In this document: positions 19,420-29,606 of the stretch, piece after piece
How the letters are laid out: every line of letters starts with the position of its first letter
How positions within the stretch are numbered: the stretch's first letter is position 1
NCBI GenBank assembly: GCA_022820025.1
Contig: JAJEGF010000035.1
Span: 1-64,000 of the forward strand
Direction: 5' to 3'
Length of the DNA stretch: 64,000 nucleotides
Source: Chloroflexota bacterium
GTDB taxonomy: Bacteria > Chloroflexota > UBA11872
Made by a program: the position numbers and the translations under genes
The notes under the pieces: model-generated
Databases searched by the model: none
Told to the model about the DNA's origin: nothing
The model's input: the letters and a program-made list of their open reading frames with translations, nothing else

Positions 19420-20577
19420 ATGCCGGGGGCTCAGCGAGTGAAGTTCGTCTCCGCGATCTCGCTTGAGACCGAGCCGGCGCGCATCGCGCAGGACATCCAC
19501 GACCAACTCGCGGCGGACGGACCCTTCGACCTGGTCGTCGCATTCGTCCGGCCTCCAACCGATCCGGCGGGCGCCGAAGTCCTGGCCGGGGTGCGAGAGA
19601 TCCTGGCGCCGCGACGATTCATCGGCTGCACGGCCGGCGGCGTCGTGGGGTCAGGCCGCGAGATTGAGAGCGACGACGCCACCGCGGTTCTGGCCGCGCG
19701 TCTCCCAGGCGTTCGGGTGGATCCGCTTCCCGATCTCGACGACGAGGCCGTCAATCTCGCACCGGACGACCTCCAGGCCTGCATTGTGTTGGTGGATCCC
19801 TATTCGACGGCCACGGAAGCCTTGCTGCGCCGGCTGGACCAGCTGGCCCCGGGAATCCCCGTTATCGGCGGCGTGGCCAGCTGGGCGTCGGCCCCGGGTC
19901 GCAACCGACTCGCTCAAGACGACAACGTCGTCAACACGGGCCTGGTCGGGGTGACGCTGCGCGGGAATTTGCGTGTCAGCACTATCGTCTCGCAGGGCTG
20001 CCGGCCGGTCGGCGACTGGTTCACCGTGACGAGCAGCCGGAGCAACCTGGTGCAGGAGCTCGACGGTAAACCGCCGCTCGAGGTCCTGCAGGAAGTCTTT
20101 GCCGAAGCTAGCTCCGAGGATCAGAAACTCATGCGATCCGGGATCCTGCTTGGGCGTGGCGTTGCCAAGCAGCCTGATGATCTCGGCCACGGCTCTTTCA
20201 TCATCCGCGTCGTCCTCGGCGCGGATCGTGAGTCCGGCGCCATCAGCGTGGCCGACCGCGTGCGCGAGGGCGAGTACGTGCAGTTCCACGTGCGCGATGC
20301 GCAGAGCGCCCGCGACGACCTGGAAATGCTGTTGACGCCGCAGGTCTTTGAAGAGACCGCCGCCGGGGCCTTGCTGTTTACCTGCAACGGTCGCGGGGAG
20401 GGCTTCTTCGGTGAGCGCGACGCCGATGTCGCGATCATTGGCAACGCCCTGGGAGAGCAGGTGCCCGTGACGGGGTTTTTCTGCGGCGGCGAAATCGGCC
20501 CTATCGGCTCGGCCAACTTCGTGCACGGGTACACCGCCAGCCTGGCTGTTTTTCGCCCAGGGTCCGGCGCGGGCTAG
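19420..20577 (+). CDS. FIST N/C sensory domain protein
   Basis: VKFVSAISLETEPARIAQDIHDQL...FIGCTAGGVVGSGREI...AGALLFTCNGRGEGFFG...VTGFFCGGEIGPIG. Confidence 0.92.
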   Translation: MPGAQRVKFVSAISLETEPARIAQDIHDQLAADGPFDLVVAFVRPPTDPAGAEVLAGVREILAPRRFIGCTAGGVVGSGREIESDDATAVLAARLPGVRVDPLPDLDDEAVNLAPDDLQACIVLVDPYSTATEALLRRLDQLAPGIPVIGGVASWASAPGRNRLAQDDNVVNTGLVGVTLRGNLRVSTIVSQGCRPVGDWFTVTSSRSNLVQELDGKPPLEVLQEVFAEASSEDQKLMRSGILLGRGVAKQPDDLGHGSFIIRVVLGADRESGAISVADRVREGEYVQFHVRDAQSARDDLEMLLTPQVFEETAAGALLFTCNGRGEGFFGERDADVAIIGNALGEQVPVTGFFCGGEIGPIGSANFVHGYTASLAVFRPGSGAG

Positions 20578-20590
20578 ATCTCACGCCTGA

Positions 20591-20774
20591 GAGACCGTTG
20601 CATAACCCAGGGTTGGGTGCGCGGAAGACCCCTCACCGATTTCGGCCGAAGACGCCCGAATCCTTCGACAAGCTCAGGACAGGTTCTGCCTCTCCCCTTG
20701 GAGAGGGGAAAGAACGGCGCCCGCCTGAGGAGATGGACACGGCACACCCACCCCTCGGGTTATGCAAAGGTCTC
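20591..20774. mobile_element. MITE-like element A, 184 bp, 18-bp TIRs, 6-bp TSD GCCTGA
   Basis: Left end GAGACCGTTGCATAACCC, right end GGGTTATGCAAAGGTCTC (one mismatch as inverted repeats). Flanks 20585-20590 GCCTGA and 20775-20780 GCCTGA. No ORF with homology inside. Confidence 0.8.
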
Positions 20775-20896
20775 GCCTGAGGGAACGCATGCGAGTTTCC
20801 GTTTGAGCGTTACCTGGGCGAAGTGCGCTTCTCAGAAGTGAATATCTGAACTCAATACAATCGCCGGAATAAACATATGGCCATGGGGATCGTGAT

Positions 20897-22219
20897 TTGA
20901 CGCAGTCGCTGCCTGAATCTCCGAACGGTAGCGCTCCTACAAATGGCACTGCGGGGCGCCGTGTCCGGGAAGCACTTCTCAGGACGACAGAAGCGGTGCT
21001 TCGCCCGCTGGTCATGCGGTCGCTGCTGGCCTGGGAACGCCTTGAGTCGGGCGTCAGCTACAACCCCACCTCCAGGGACGTCCAACGCAACCCGTACCCG
21101 ACCTACGAACGGCTGCGGCGCAAGGATCCCGTGCACCGGATGCGGCTGGTCGACGCGTGGGCGATCACCCAGCACCAGGACATCGACGCGATGCTCCGCG
21201 ACAGCCGCCGGTTCTCGAACGGCGGCCGGGACTACGGGTACGTCGACTACATTTCACTGCTGGACATGGACCCGCCGGATCACACGCGCTTGCGGTCGCT
21301 CGTGGTCAAGGCGTTTACTCCGCGGGCGGTCGCGCAGCTAGCGTCGAGCATCCAGGAAACCTGCGACGAGCTTCTCGACGATGTCGAAGAAACAACCCGA
21401 TTCGACCTAATCGAGACCCTGGCGTTTCCGCTGCCGGTGATCGTGATTGCCGAAATGCTCGGCGTTCCGCCCGCGGACCGGGACCGGTTCAAAGCCTGGT
21501 CGCAGGACGCGGCGCTCTCGGTCGAGCCGGCGCTGAACCCGGGACAAGTGCGGCGAGTCCAGCGCGCCTTCGGGAATCTGCGGGAGTACCTGAACGGGCT
21601 GATCGAGCGTTATCAGCGGGACCCGCAGGACAACATGATCAGCGCGCTGGTGGCCGTGGAGGAGGCCGGCGACAGGCTGACCCGCGAAGAGTTGCTGATG
21701 ACCCTGATGTTGCTGTTGGTGGCCGGCCACGAGACCACGCGCAACCTGATCGGCAACGGCATGTTGGCGCTGCTGAGGAATCCCGACCAGTTGCAGCGGT
21801 TGCGCGACCATCCGGAGTTGATGGAGTCGGCCATCCACGAGTTGCTGCGCTACGACGCGCCGGTGCAACTCGACAGCCGGGTCGTGCAGGAGGACCTGGA
21901 GATCGGCGGCAAGCGCATTCGCAAGGGCCAGCGGGTCATTGGCCTGATCGGCGCCGCCAATCGAGACCCCGAGGCATACGCCAAGCCGAACCGCCTGGAC
22001 CTTGGGCGCGGTGACAAGACCCACCTGTCCTTCGGCCGGGGCATTCACTATTGCCTGGGATCGCCCCTGGCGCTGTTGGAGGGGCGGATCGCCTTTGCCA
22101 CGCTCTTGCGTCGGTTCTCCTCCATCCGGCTGGCGACCGAGCCGGAGCACCTGGACGTCGTCGTGTTGCGCGGCGTGCGGGAACTGTGGCTTGACGTCGA
22201 GCGCGCTCCCGACGCATAG
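20897..22219 (+). CDS. Cytochrome P450
   Basis: I-helix LLLVAGHETTRNLIGN, ExxR ELLRYDAP, heme motif FGRGIHYCLGSPLALLEGR. Confidence 0.97.
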   Translation: MTQSLPESPNGSAPTNGTAGRRVREALLRTTEAVLRPLVMRSLLAWERLESGVSYNPTSRDVQRNPYPTYERLRRKDPVHRMRLVDAWAITQHQDIDAMLRDSRRFSNGGRDYGYVDYISLLDMDPPDHTRLRSLVVKAFTPRAVAQLASSIQETCDELLDDVEETTRFDLIETLAFPLPVIVIAEMLGVPPADRDRFKAWSQDAALSVEPALNPGQVRRVQRAFGNLREYLNGLIERYQRDPQDNMISALVAVEEAGDRLTREELLMTLMLLLVAGHETTRNLIGNGMLALLRNPDQLQRLRDHPELMESAIHELLRYDAPVQLDSRVVQEDLEIGGKRIRKGQRVIGLIGAANRDPEAYAKPNRLDLGRGDKTHLSFGRGIHYCLGSPLALLEGRIAFATLLRRFSSIRLATEPEHLDVVVLRGVRELWLDVERAPDA

Positions 22220-22299
22220 CCCCCGGTGCCGCATCCGCGGCTTCGATGCACGGGCGCGCCGACATTCGTTCCCGCGTTTGACCTGAGGCTCGCTCCCTA

Positions 22300-22928
22300 G
22301 AGACCTTGGCGTAACCCTGGGTTGGGTGCGCGGAAGACCCTCACCCAGAAGGTAGGAGTGAGCGCAGGGGAGTGAGCGGTGAGAGCGGGAAGAGCGGTCG
22401 GGAGGCCGAGTCGGAGGCGTGGGGACGGTCAGCGCGGTGTGGGCATCGCGAGCTGAAGACCCTGACTTCAACCCGCTGCTCCAGGAGGCTCTTGCGTAAC
22501 TCGAAGGTGGGTGCCCGGAAGACCCACACCCCAACCCTCTCCCCCCGGGGGAGGGAGGAAGAGCGGGGCCGCGAGGTGGGAGTCAACGGCGGCTTGGGGA
22601 GTGGGGACGCGTGTCGACCGGAGGACCCTCACCCCAGCCCTCTCGCACGGGAGACCTTTGCGTAACCCAGGGTTGGGTGCGCGGAGGACCCTCACCCCAA
22701 CCCTCCCCCCGAGAGGGATTAAGAGGCGAGCTTTCCGGGCCGGGTTGCTGGACCCCTGGGTGGGTGGTTGGGATAGCAGCCACCCTCACCCCAGCCCTCT
22801 CCCTCAAGGGAGAGGGAGAAAGAGCGGCTGCAATTTCGAGGAGCAGGGGGTTTCGCAAAGGTCTCCATGGGGAGAGGGAGCAAGAGGGGCCGCGCCTTTG
22901 AGGGTGCGGGGCGTTTTGCAACGGTCTC
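22300..22928. mobile_element. MITE-like composite element B, ~629 bp, same TIR family, 6-bp TSD TCCCTA
   Basis: Left end GAGACCTTGGCGTAACCCTGGGTTGGGTGCGCGGAAGACC; right end GCGTTTTGCAACGGTCTC. Flanks TCCCTA at 22294-22299 and 22929-22934. Internal copies of the end sequence near 22485, 22651 and 22853. Confidence 0.78.
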
Positions 22929-22931
22929 TCC

Positions 22932-24458
22932 CTAGGCGGGCGTTCCGGTCTGGGCCGAGCTGCCGCGTACTACCTCGTCGAACTCACGGGTGCGGTCCTC
23001 CGCCGGGGGCGCCGTCAGCAACGTCCCCGCGACGGCCGCCAGCCCGCCCGCGAGGAATCCCGGCAGGGCGGGCATTACGTCGAACATGCCTTGCGGGCCA
23101 CCGGACAGCACGAACTGCCAGAGCGACGCCACCACGAATCCGACCACCACCCCCGCCAAGGCGCCGCCGAAGTTGAAGCGCCGCCAGTACAGCGCCAGGA
23201 TCACCGCCGGGCCAAAGGTGGCGCCCATGCCACCCCAGGCATAGGCCACCAGGTTCAGCACCGTGTCGGGGAAGGCGATGGCCAGGTAGCCCGCCAGCGC
23301 CCCGATTACAACCAGCAGCGCACGCCCCAGCCACACCCGTTGCGAGGCGCCCAGGGCGCTCGCATACCGGCGCAGCAGCGGCAGGTCGCCGGCCGCAATG
23401 GCCGACGCCAACAGCAGCTGCGAGTCCGCCGTACTCATCACGGCCGCGATCACGGCCGTGAGCAGCAGGCCGCCAATAATGGCCGGAAAGAAATAGTCCG
23501 AAACCAGGAAATACACGCGCTCCGCATCCGTCGTCGTGATGCCGACTTCGTCAAGTGCGGGCCGCGCGAAGAGGCCGAGGAGGAAGCTCAGTGAGTAAAC
23601 AAGACACAGCCACAAGGTCGACAGATTGCGGCTCTGCTTGATCCTGTCTTCGCGCTCCACGGCCATGAATCGTTGCAGCACGTGCTGCGCGCCAAAGAAG
23701 CCGAGCCCCCATCCCATCGTGCCCAGGACAAAGACCGGCGTGACCGCGCCGCCGCGGTCGTCGGTGAATGGGTTCATAAAGCCCGTGGCGCCGCCGCCCA
23801 CGCCGCCGAGCGGGTCTTCGGCCGCCACGATCACCGTCGTCAGCATGATGACGAAGCCAACGAGGATCAATACGGCCTGGAAAACATCGGTCCGCGAGAC
23901 GGCCAGGAAACCGCCGATGAACGTGTATGACGAGACCGCAATCAGGGTGAGAATCAGCCCCAGCGTCGGATCCAGGCCGAATTCCGTGTTGAGCAGTTTC
24001 GACCCGGCGACCAGGCCGGACGTGATGTAGAAGACGACAAAGAAGATTGTGAACGCGGCGCAGATCGCTCGAAGAACCTGGCTCCGGTCCCCCAGGCGAC
24101 GCTCAAGGAACTCGGGAATCGTCAGCGCGTCTTCCATCGAAATGGTGTAGCGACGCAGGCGTCTCGCGACGATCGTCCAGTTAATCCAGGCGCCAATGAC
24201 GAGGAATACGACCAGCCACAACTGATTTGCTCCGCTCGTAAACGCCAGCGCCGGAAATACCAGCATCGTCCAGCCGCTGGTGGTGGACGATCCGGCGCTC
24301 AGCGCGGTCGTGAAGCTGCTGAGACGCCGGCGGCCCAGGACGTAGTCCGACATCGCCGACATCTGGCGCACCCGGACGATGGCGATGCCGATCAGAATCG
24401 CGAAGTACGCGACGAATACCGCGATGGTCCACGCGGTGCTCAAGGCGTCCGGGGTCAT
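22932..24458 (-). CDS. Sodium:solute (proline) symporter, SSS family, PutP-like
   Basis: 508 aa; ALSAGSSTTSGWTMLVFPALAF, AVMSTADSQLLLASAI, FGPAVILALYWRRFNFGGALAG. Confidence 0.95.
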   Translation of the reverse strand: MTPDALSTAWTIAVFVAYFAILIGIAIVRVRQMSAMSDYVLGRRRLSSFTTALSAGSSTTSGWTMLVFPALAFTSGANQLWLVVFLVIGAWINWTIVARRLRRYTISMEDALTIPEFLERRLGDRSQVLRAICAAFTIFFVVFYITSGLVAGSKLLNTEFGLDPTLGLILTLIAVSSYTFIGGFLAVSRTDVFQAVLILVGFVIMLTTVIVAAEDPLGGVGGGATGFMNPFTDDRGGAVTPVFVLGTMGWGLGFFGAQHVLQRFMAVEREDRIKQSRNLSTLWLCLVYSLSFLLGLFARPALDEVGITTTDAERVYFLVSDYFFPAIIGGLLLTAVIAAVMSTADSQLLLASAIAAGDLPLLRRYASALGASQRVWLGRALLVVIGALAGYLAIAFPDTVLNLVAYAWGGMGATFGPAVILALYWRRFNFGGALAGVVVGFVVASLWQFVLSGGPQGMFDVMPALPGFLAGGLAAVAGTLLTAPPAEDRTREFDEVVRGSSAQTGTPA

Positions 24459-24492
24459 TCGCGGGCTCTTCGGCAGCCGTGACGTTCAGGGA

Positions 24493-25665
24493 CTACGGCC
24501 GCGGCGCCGGTCCCAGCACGGTGTACTTTCGGTCCTCGGTCCGCTCGGCCGCCGGCAGCACTTCCACAACCACTCGGGACAGCCCAACCACCTCGCCCTG
24601 CTCGTCAAAGCTGTAGTTGTCGCCGATCGCGCCGCTCCAGGTGATCTCGTACATGCAGTCGCGGAAGCCGTCGGCGTCCTGGTCGTCGCCGGTCTGCTTC
24701 AGGCACTCGGCCGCGATGTACACGTCGTCGTAGGCCGATCCCAGGTGCCAGGGCAGCGTGACGTAGTTGTAGCGCTCCCTGAAGTCGGCCAGGACCTCCT
24801 GCGCCTTCGCGTTGTCGGGATCCAGGTCGGCGGTGATTGCTTTCATGCCCGTCGCCGCATCGCCGGCTATCTCCAGCGCCGTTGTGCCCACCGCAATAGT
24901 CTCCGCGTAGATCGGGCCGTCATAACCAAGCTCCCGTGCCTGCTTGATGATGGTGCCGGCCGACGACTCGGACTGCGGCGCCAGGTGCAGGGCATCGGGG
25001 TTGGCGTCGAAGAGCTTCGTCAGCTGCGACCTGAAGTCGGTCACGTCGGAGGCGTAGTACTCCTCGGCCATGATCGTGCCGCCGCGCTCCTCAAACTGGG
25101 CGACGGTTGTGCGCCGCACCCCTTCCGCGTAGTCGGTCGTCTCGGTAATCGTCGCCAGCCCGCGAACTCCGTCCGCCCACAGCGTGTTCCCGGTATCGAT
25201 CCCCACCTGGATGTCGCTGATCTGGGTTCGGAAGATGTAGTCGCCGGCGTTGGCGATGTCCGGGTTGCTGGCCAGTCCCGAGAACAGGATCACGCCGTCC
25301 GCCTCGGCCAGCGGCGCCGCTCCCAGCATCGCCCCGCTGCACGACGTACCGAGGATGATCTTCACCCCGTCGACCTCGGTCAGCTTCTTGTATGCGGTAA
25401 TCGCGTCCTGCGCGTTGCACTTGGAGTCCTCGACGATGAACTCGATCGGACGGCCGTTCACCCCGCCCGCCGCGTTGATCTCGTCCAGCGCCATCTGCTT
25501 GGCCTGGCTGGCGACGGTGCCGTAGGTTTCGCCGGCGCCCGTGAGCGACTCCATCACGCCGATTCGGTACGGCTTGCTGGTGTCTTCGCCGCAGGCCGCC
25601 ACCGCCAGCGACAGGGCCATCAGTAGGCCCACGGCCAGAATCTGTCGGCTACGTCGCAACAGCAT
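24493..25665 (-). CDS. Branched-chain amino acid-type ABC transporter substrate-binding lipoprotein
   Basis: Likely start MLLRRSRQILAVGLLMALSLAVAACGED (lipobox); RIGVMESLTGAGETYGTVASQAKQMALDEINAAGGVNGRPIEFIVEDSKC. Confidence 0.92.
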   Translation of the reverse strand: MLLRRSRQILAVGLLMALSLAVAACGEDTSKPYRIGVMESLTGAGETYGTVASQAKQMALDEINAAGGVNGRPIEFIVEDSKCNAQDAITAYKKLTEVDGVKIILGTSCSGAMLGAAPLAEADGVILFSGLASNPDIANAGDYIFRTQISDIQVGIDTGNTLWADGVRGLATITETTDYAEGVRRTTVAQFEERGGTIMAEEYYASDVTDFRSQLTKLFDANPDALHLAPQSESSAGTIIKQARELGYDGPIYAETIAVGTTALEIAGDAATGMKAITADLDPDNAKAQEVLADFRERYNYVTLPWHLGSAYDDVYIAAECLKQTGDDQDADGFRDCMYEITWSGAIGDNYSFDEQGEVVGLSRVVVEVLPAAERTEDRKYTVLGPAPRP

Positions 25666-25800
25666 GGCGCGCTCCCGAAGGGCATGGCCTGGTCGGTCCG
25701 CCAACGTCCGCCGTGCCGCGCGTACTCGTCGTCGATATAGCCGCGTACTTGCTGACCAGAGCATCACTCCCAAGGGACATTGTTGCCTACACCGCCGCCG

Positions 25801-27537
25801 TTACTGCTGCTTGTCCACGGTAACCGTCACGATGTCAACGCTGTGATACTTCTGGTGCTGCACGGACGACGCGTAGTGCCAGAGCAGGCGGAAGGAGACT
25901 TCCCGCTCATCCGGCGCCGGCGGTAGTTCGTTCAGGTAGGCCAGGTGGTCTTCCATGTTCACGCCTTCCAGCGCCGTCACAAACTCCAGTTCCGCTGATC
26001 GTCCCTCCATTCGCGCGGCGACGTTCAGTCGCCGGGCGCCGGCGCCGGGGTCGCCACTCTCCTGCAGCAGGATGGACAGCGTTTCCTCGCCCGCCGACGT
26101 CAGCCGCTCCGAAGACGCAGCATCCCATCCATTCCTTGAAGCGAACCCTCGCAGGAAATCCTCGATCTTCGGCAGTGCCTCCATGCCCAGCGCCACCTGC
26201 AGCCGCCGGCGCCGCGGACTGGTCACTTCCATGAAGACCATCATGATGATTGCCGCCACCGCGCCGGAGGTCATCCCGTTACCCAGCAGGACGCCGATGA
26301 ATCCATCGCCCAGCAGGTCAGCAAAGATCAGCTGATTCTGAAAGCCAAAACCGATCCAGAACGAAATGCCCGCGACGACCGCCGTTCGGTGGTCCACACC
26401 TTCCTGAACGACGATTCGCATGCCCTGGACGAAGAGAACCCCGATGAGAAACGTGATATAGGCGGATGCGACCGGGGGCGGAATGGCAATCAGCAGGGCC
26501 GCAACCTTGGGGAAGAACGCCAGCGCAATGAAGATGGCGCCGATCACCACGCCAACGCGGCGGGCCGCGATGCCGGTGACCTCGGTAAGCGGAATGCTGC
26601 TGGAATAGGTGGTGTTGGGCAGTGTTCCGAGCAAACCCGAAAGCAGATTCCCCACGCCATCGGCATTCAATGCGCCTTGCACCACGCGGAAGTCCGTTGC
26701 GCGGGGCCGTCGACGGGATACCCGCTGAATGGCCACGCTGTCGCCGATGGTCTCGATGGCGCCCACGATCGTCACAACCACGAAGGCCGGCAGCAGGGCC
26801 CAAAACTTCTCGTCCGGCGTCAGTTCGAGTCCCGGCCACTCACTAAATGGAACGCCAACCCAGGCCGCGTCCTGCACCGATGCAAAGTCGTAGATCCCGA
26901 AGAGCCCGGACACTGAGCACCCGACCACGATGCCGATCAACGGCGACCACAGCCGCCACGCGGGCGGCGCCCGCAGCACCAGTGCCCCCACCGTCACCAG
27001 TGTGGCCAGCGCCGCCACCGGAGCGGCGGCCTCCGGCGCACCTTCGGGCACGTCGGTCAGGGCGTCGAAGAGCAGCGGCACCACCGTCACGGCGATCAGC
27101 ATGATGACCGTGCCGGTCACTGTTGGAGTGAAGATTCGCCGCAGCAAAGCCAGCCGCGATGCCAGCAGGAACTGGAACAACGAAGAAATCACGACAAGGC
27201 TTGCCATCGCGGCCGGACCGCCAACCGTCAGTGCGCCGATGCAGACCGCGATAAACGCTCCGGACGTGCCCATGAACAGCACGTGCCCGGATCCGAACCG
27301 CCCCACCCGCACGGCTTGCAGAATCGTGGTAAGGCCGCTCACCAACATTGCCGCAAAGACCGCCCACGCCATATAGGCCGCAGGCTGCCCCGAGATCTGC
27401 AGGACAATGACGACGGTCAGAACAACCGGCGCCACCATGATCAGGGCGGCCTGAAAGCCGGCGCCAATGGCCATCGGAGCGGGTGGATTCTCGTCCGGCT
27501 CGTACCGGATGTGTTCGTTCACATGCTCCGTCGCCAT
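25801..27537 (-). CDS. NCS2 uracil/xanthine permease with C-terminal HATPase/anti-sigma-like extension
   Basis: Permease TM core (LLSGLLGTLPNTTYSSSIPLTEVTGIAARRVG); ~130 aa C-terminal soluble region FLRGFASRNGWDAASSERLTSAGEETLSILLQ...FRLLWHYASSVQHQKYHSVDIVTVTV. Confidence 0.88.
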   Translation of the reverse strand: MATEHVNEHIRYEPDENPPAPMAIGAGFQAALIMVAPVVLTVVIVLQISGQPAAYMAWAVFAAMLVSGLTTILQAVRVGRFGSGHVLFMGTSGAFIAVCIGALTVGGPAAMASLVVISSLFQFLLASRLALLRRIFTPTVTGTVIMLIAVTVVPLLFDALTDVPEGAPEAAAPVAALATLVTVGALVLRAPPAWRLWSPLIGIVVGCSVSGLFGIYDFASVQDAAWVGVPFSEWPGLELTPDEKFWALLPAFVVVTIVGAIETIGDSVAIQRVSRRRPRATDFRVVQGALNADGVGNLLSGLLGTLPNTTYSSSIPLTEVTGIAARRVGVVIGAIFIALAFFPKVAALLIAIPPPVASAYITFLIGVLFVQGMRIVVQEGVDHRTAVVAGISFWIGFGFQNQLIFADLLGDGFIGVLLGNGMTSGAVAAIIMMVFMEVTSPRRRRLQVALGMEALPKIEDFLRGFASRNGWDAASSERLTSAGEETLSILLQESGDPGAGARRLNVAARMEGRSAELEFVTALEGVNMEDHLAYLNELPPAPDEREVSFRLLWHYASSVQHQKYHSVDIVTVTVDKQQ

Positions 27538-27828
27538 CGTTCACACCAGGACATTCTTACCGGCGGTAAATGCTGCCACACTCACGCTTGACGTTCACTC
27601 GTGACGCTGAGCCTTTACCGGTCCGCGGTATTCGTCGATTTCATTCACCGCCTCGCGGAAGAGTGCGTGGCTCAGGCCGCGTGACGGTGCGGTAGGCCAC
27701 CGGATCGAGGCCGGTTCTAACGTCAAAGCGTCGTTCTTCCCCTCCCTCACGGCGATGGTAGGGTGAGCGCCTTTTTTGTGGGATCCGGCGCCAACGCCGA
27801 CCCCAAAGACCCGAATGCTGATGCGTAC

Positions 27829-28227
27829 ATGAGCGACGACCTCCGCGACCGGGCGACCTGTGTCCTGATTCGGGACGGCAAGCTGCTGCTGGTCGCGGAT
27901 AGCGAATCCGTCTTCATGCTGCCCGGCGGTGGCGTGGATCCTGGCGAAACCATCAAGGCGGCCGCGGAGCGCGAACTACTTGAAGAAACGGGACTAAACG
28001 CCACCCGAATCGACTATCTGTACTCCTTTGACACGGCAGTCAATCGCCATCACGTCTTCATTATCGAAGCCGACGGCATGCTCGACGCACACAAGATCGA
28101 ATCCGACGGCGAAATCCATGGGTTCCTTTGGTGGGACATGGAAGCCGATCTGCCCGTCTACCCACAAGTCACGTCAGTACGACGCAGGCTGCGCGCCGCG
28201 GATCCGGCAGGCAGACCACTGAACTAG
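27829..28227 (+). CDS. NUDIX hydrolase
   Basis: GGGVDPGETIKAAAERELLEETGL Nudix box. Confidence 0.95.
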   Translation: MSDDLRDRATCVLIRDGKLLLVADSESVFMLPGGGVDPGETIKAAAERELLEETGLNATRIDYLYSFDTAVNRHHVFIIEADGMLDAHKIESDGEIHGFLWWDMEADLPVYPQVTSVRRRLRAADPAGRPLN

Positions 28228-28326
28228 CGTCGAATCGCGCTGCGCGATTGGTAAGCCCGCGAGGCGACGCTGGATGCACCGTCTACATACTCGACTACCT
28301 GGGTCTCTCGGTAGCCTGTGATTCAG

Positions 28327-29469
28327 ATGTCTGAAAGCATCACCTTCCGCACGCTTCGCTACGCCTCCGTCACCGTCAACGACCGCACCCAATGGAACTT
28401 TGCGGAGATTGGCGATGACGAGGGCCTGACGGCCGTCGTTGAGACAACCTCCGGCGGCGATGTCGCCGGCCGCCTGACGCCACTCATGCAGGCCCTGGCC
28501 GGGCGCCGAATCGCCGACGAGGCTGAGGTTGTTCGACTTGCCGGACTCGAGCCGTGTGCGATGCGCCGGGACTTCGCGTTGGCCACCGCCGTCAGCGCCG
28601 TGCGCACCGCCGTCGTGGATATTCGAGCACAGCGGAACGGCCTCACCCTCACCCAGGCCCTGGGCGGTCAATCCGTCGACAGCGTGGAGCTCTACGCCAA
28701 CACCAATCGGCATCTGCTAACGACGGCTCGGCGACCACTTGACTTCGCGGCCGTCGCCGAACGCGCCGTCGGCGATGGATTCCGCACCGTGAAATGCACG
28801 CCGTTCGACGAGGTCGATTCCAGGGCTCCAGGCGCCAATCTCGCGGAACTGGCCCGACCCGGGATCGAACGCCTGTCCGCCGCACGCCGCGCCATCGGAT
28901 CGGATATCACCCTGCTGGTGGACTGCCACAGCCGCTTTGATCTGCGGTCGGCGTGCGCCGTGGCCGAGGCGTTGGCTGAGCTCGATGCCGGCTGGTTCGA
29001 GGAGCCTGTGAATCCGGAGCGCGACCCTGAAGATCTCGCCGAGATCGCTGCTCGTGTTTCCATGCCGGTTGCCGGCGGGGAGCACGCCTATGGGGCCGAG
29101 TTTTTCCGGCGGCTGGTCGATTCAGGCGCCGTCACCGTCGCCATGCCGGACATCAAGCATTGCGGCGGGGTTCGCGAGGCAGTGCGGGCGGCGACCCTGG
29201 TGGCACGCCACGGTGGCCGCACCTCGCTCCACGGTCCCAGCGGCCCCGTGTCCATCCTGGCCGGGGGGCATGTCACCGCCGCGATGTCCGCGGCGCTGCC
29301 GCTGGAGTTCGGGGCGTACGAATGCCCCTGGCGCGCCGACCTGATCGACCCGCCTGAACAGGTTCGCGACGGCCGCCTGCGTCTCCCCACCGGCCCAGGC
29401 CTCGGCGCCCATCTCAACCCCGCAACCCTCCAGCGCCACGGCCAAGCCTGGCGTGCAGCCTATCCCTGA
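28327..29469 (+). CDS. Mandelate racemase/muconate-lactonizing enzyme (enolase superfamily)
   Basis: FRTVKCTPFDEV, LLVDCHSRFDLRSACAVAEALAELDAGWFEEPVNPE, VAGGEHAYGAEFFRRLV, MPDIKHCGGVREA. Confidence 0.93.
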   Translation: MSESITFRTLRYASVTVNDRTQWNFAEIGDDEGLTAVVETTSGGDVAGRLTPLMQALAGRRIADEAEVVRLAGLEPCAMRRDFALATAVSAVRTAVVDIRAQRNGLTLTQALGGQSVDSVELYANTNRHLLTTARRPLDFAAVAERAVGDGFRTVKCTPFDEVDSRAPGANLAELARPGIERLSAARRAIGSDITLLVDCHSRFDLRSACAVAEALAELDAGWFEEPVNPERDPEDLAEIAARVSMPVAGGEHAYGAEFFRRLVDSGAVTVAMPDIKHCGGVREAVRAATLVARHGGRTSLHGPSGPVSILAGGHVTAAMSAALPLEFGAYECPWRADLIDPPEQVRDGRLRLPTGPGLGAHLNPATLQRHGQAWRAAYP

Positions 29470-29606
29470 TCTCTCCCGGGCCGTCCACCACCCTGATGAT
29501 CCGCCGGCTCGACCTGTGTTGAACCCGCTCGTTGATTGTCGCCCGCGTGGGTGAGTCGTAAGGTGACTCGTAATGACTCACTTGATGACTCACACGGAGT
29601 GCCAGG

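Noticed and set aside
22300-22928. Repeated CCCTCACCCCAACCCTCTCCC blocks as a CRISPR array
   Set aside because: No constant repeat/spacer period; better explained as MITE-like elements with TIRs and TSDs.
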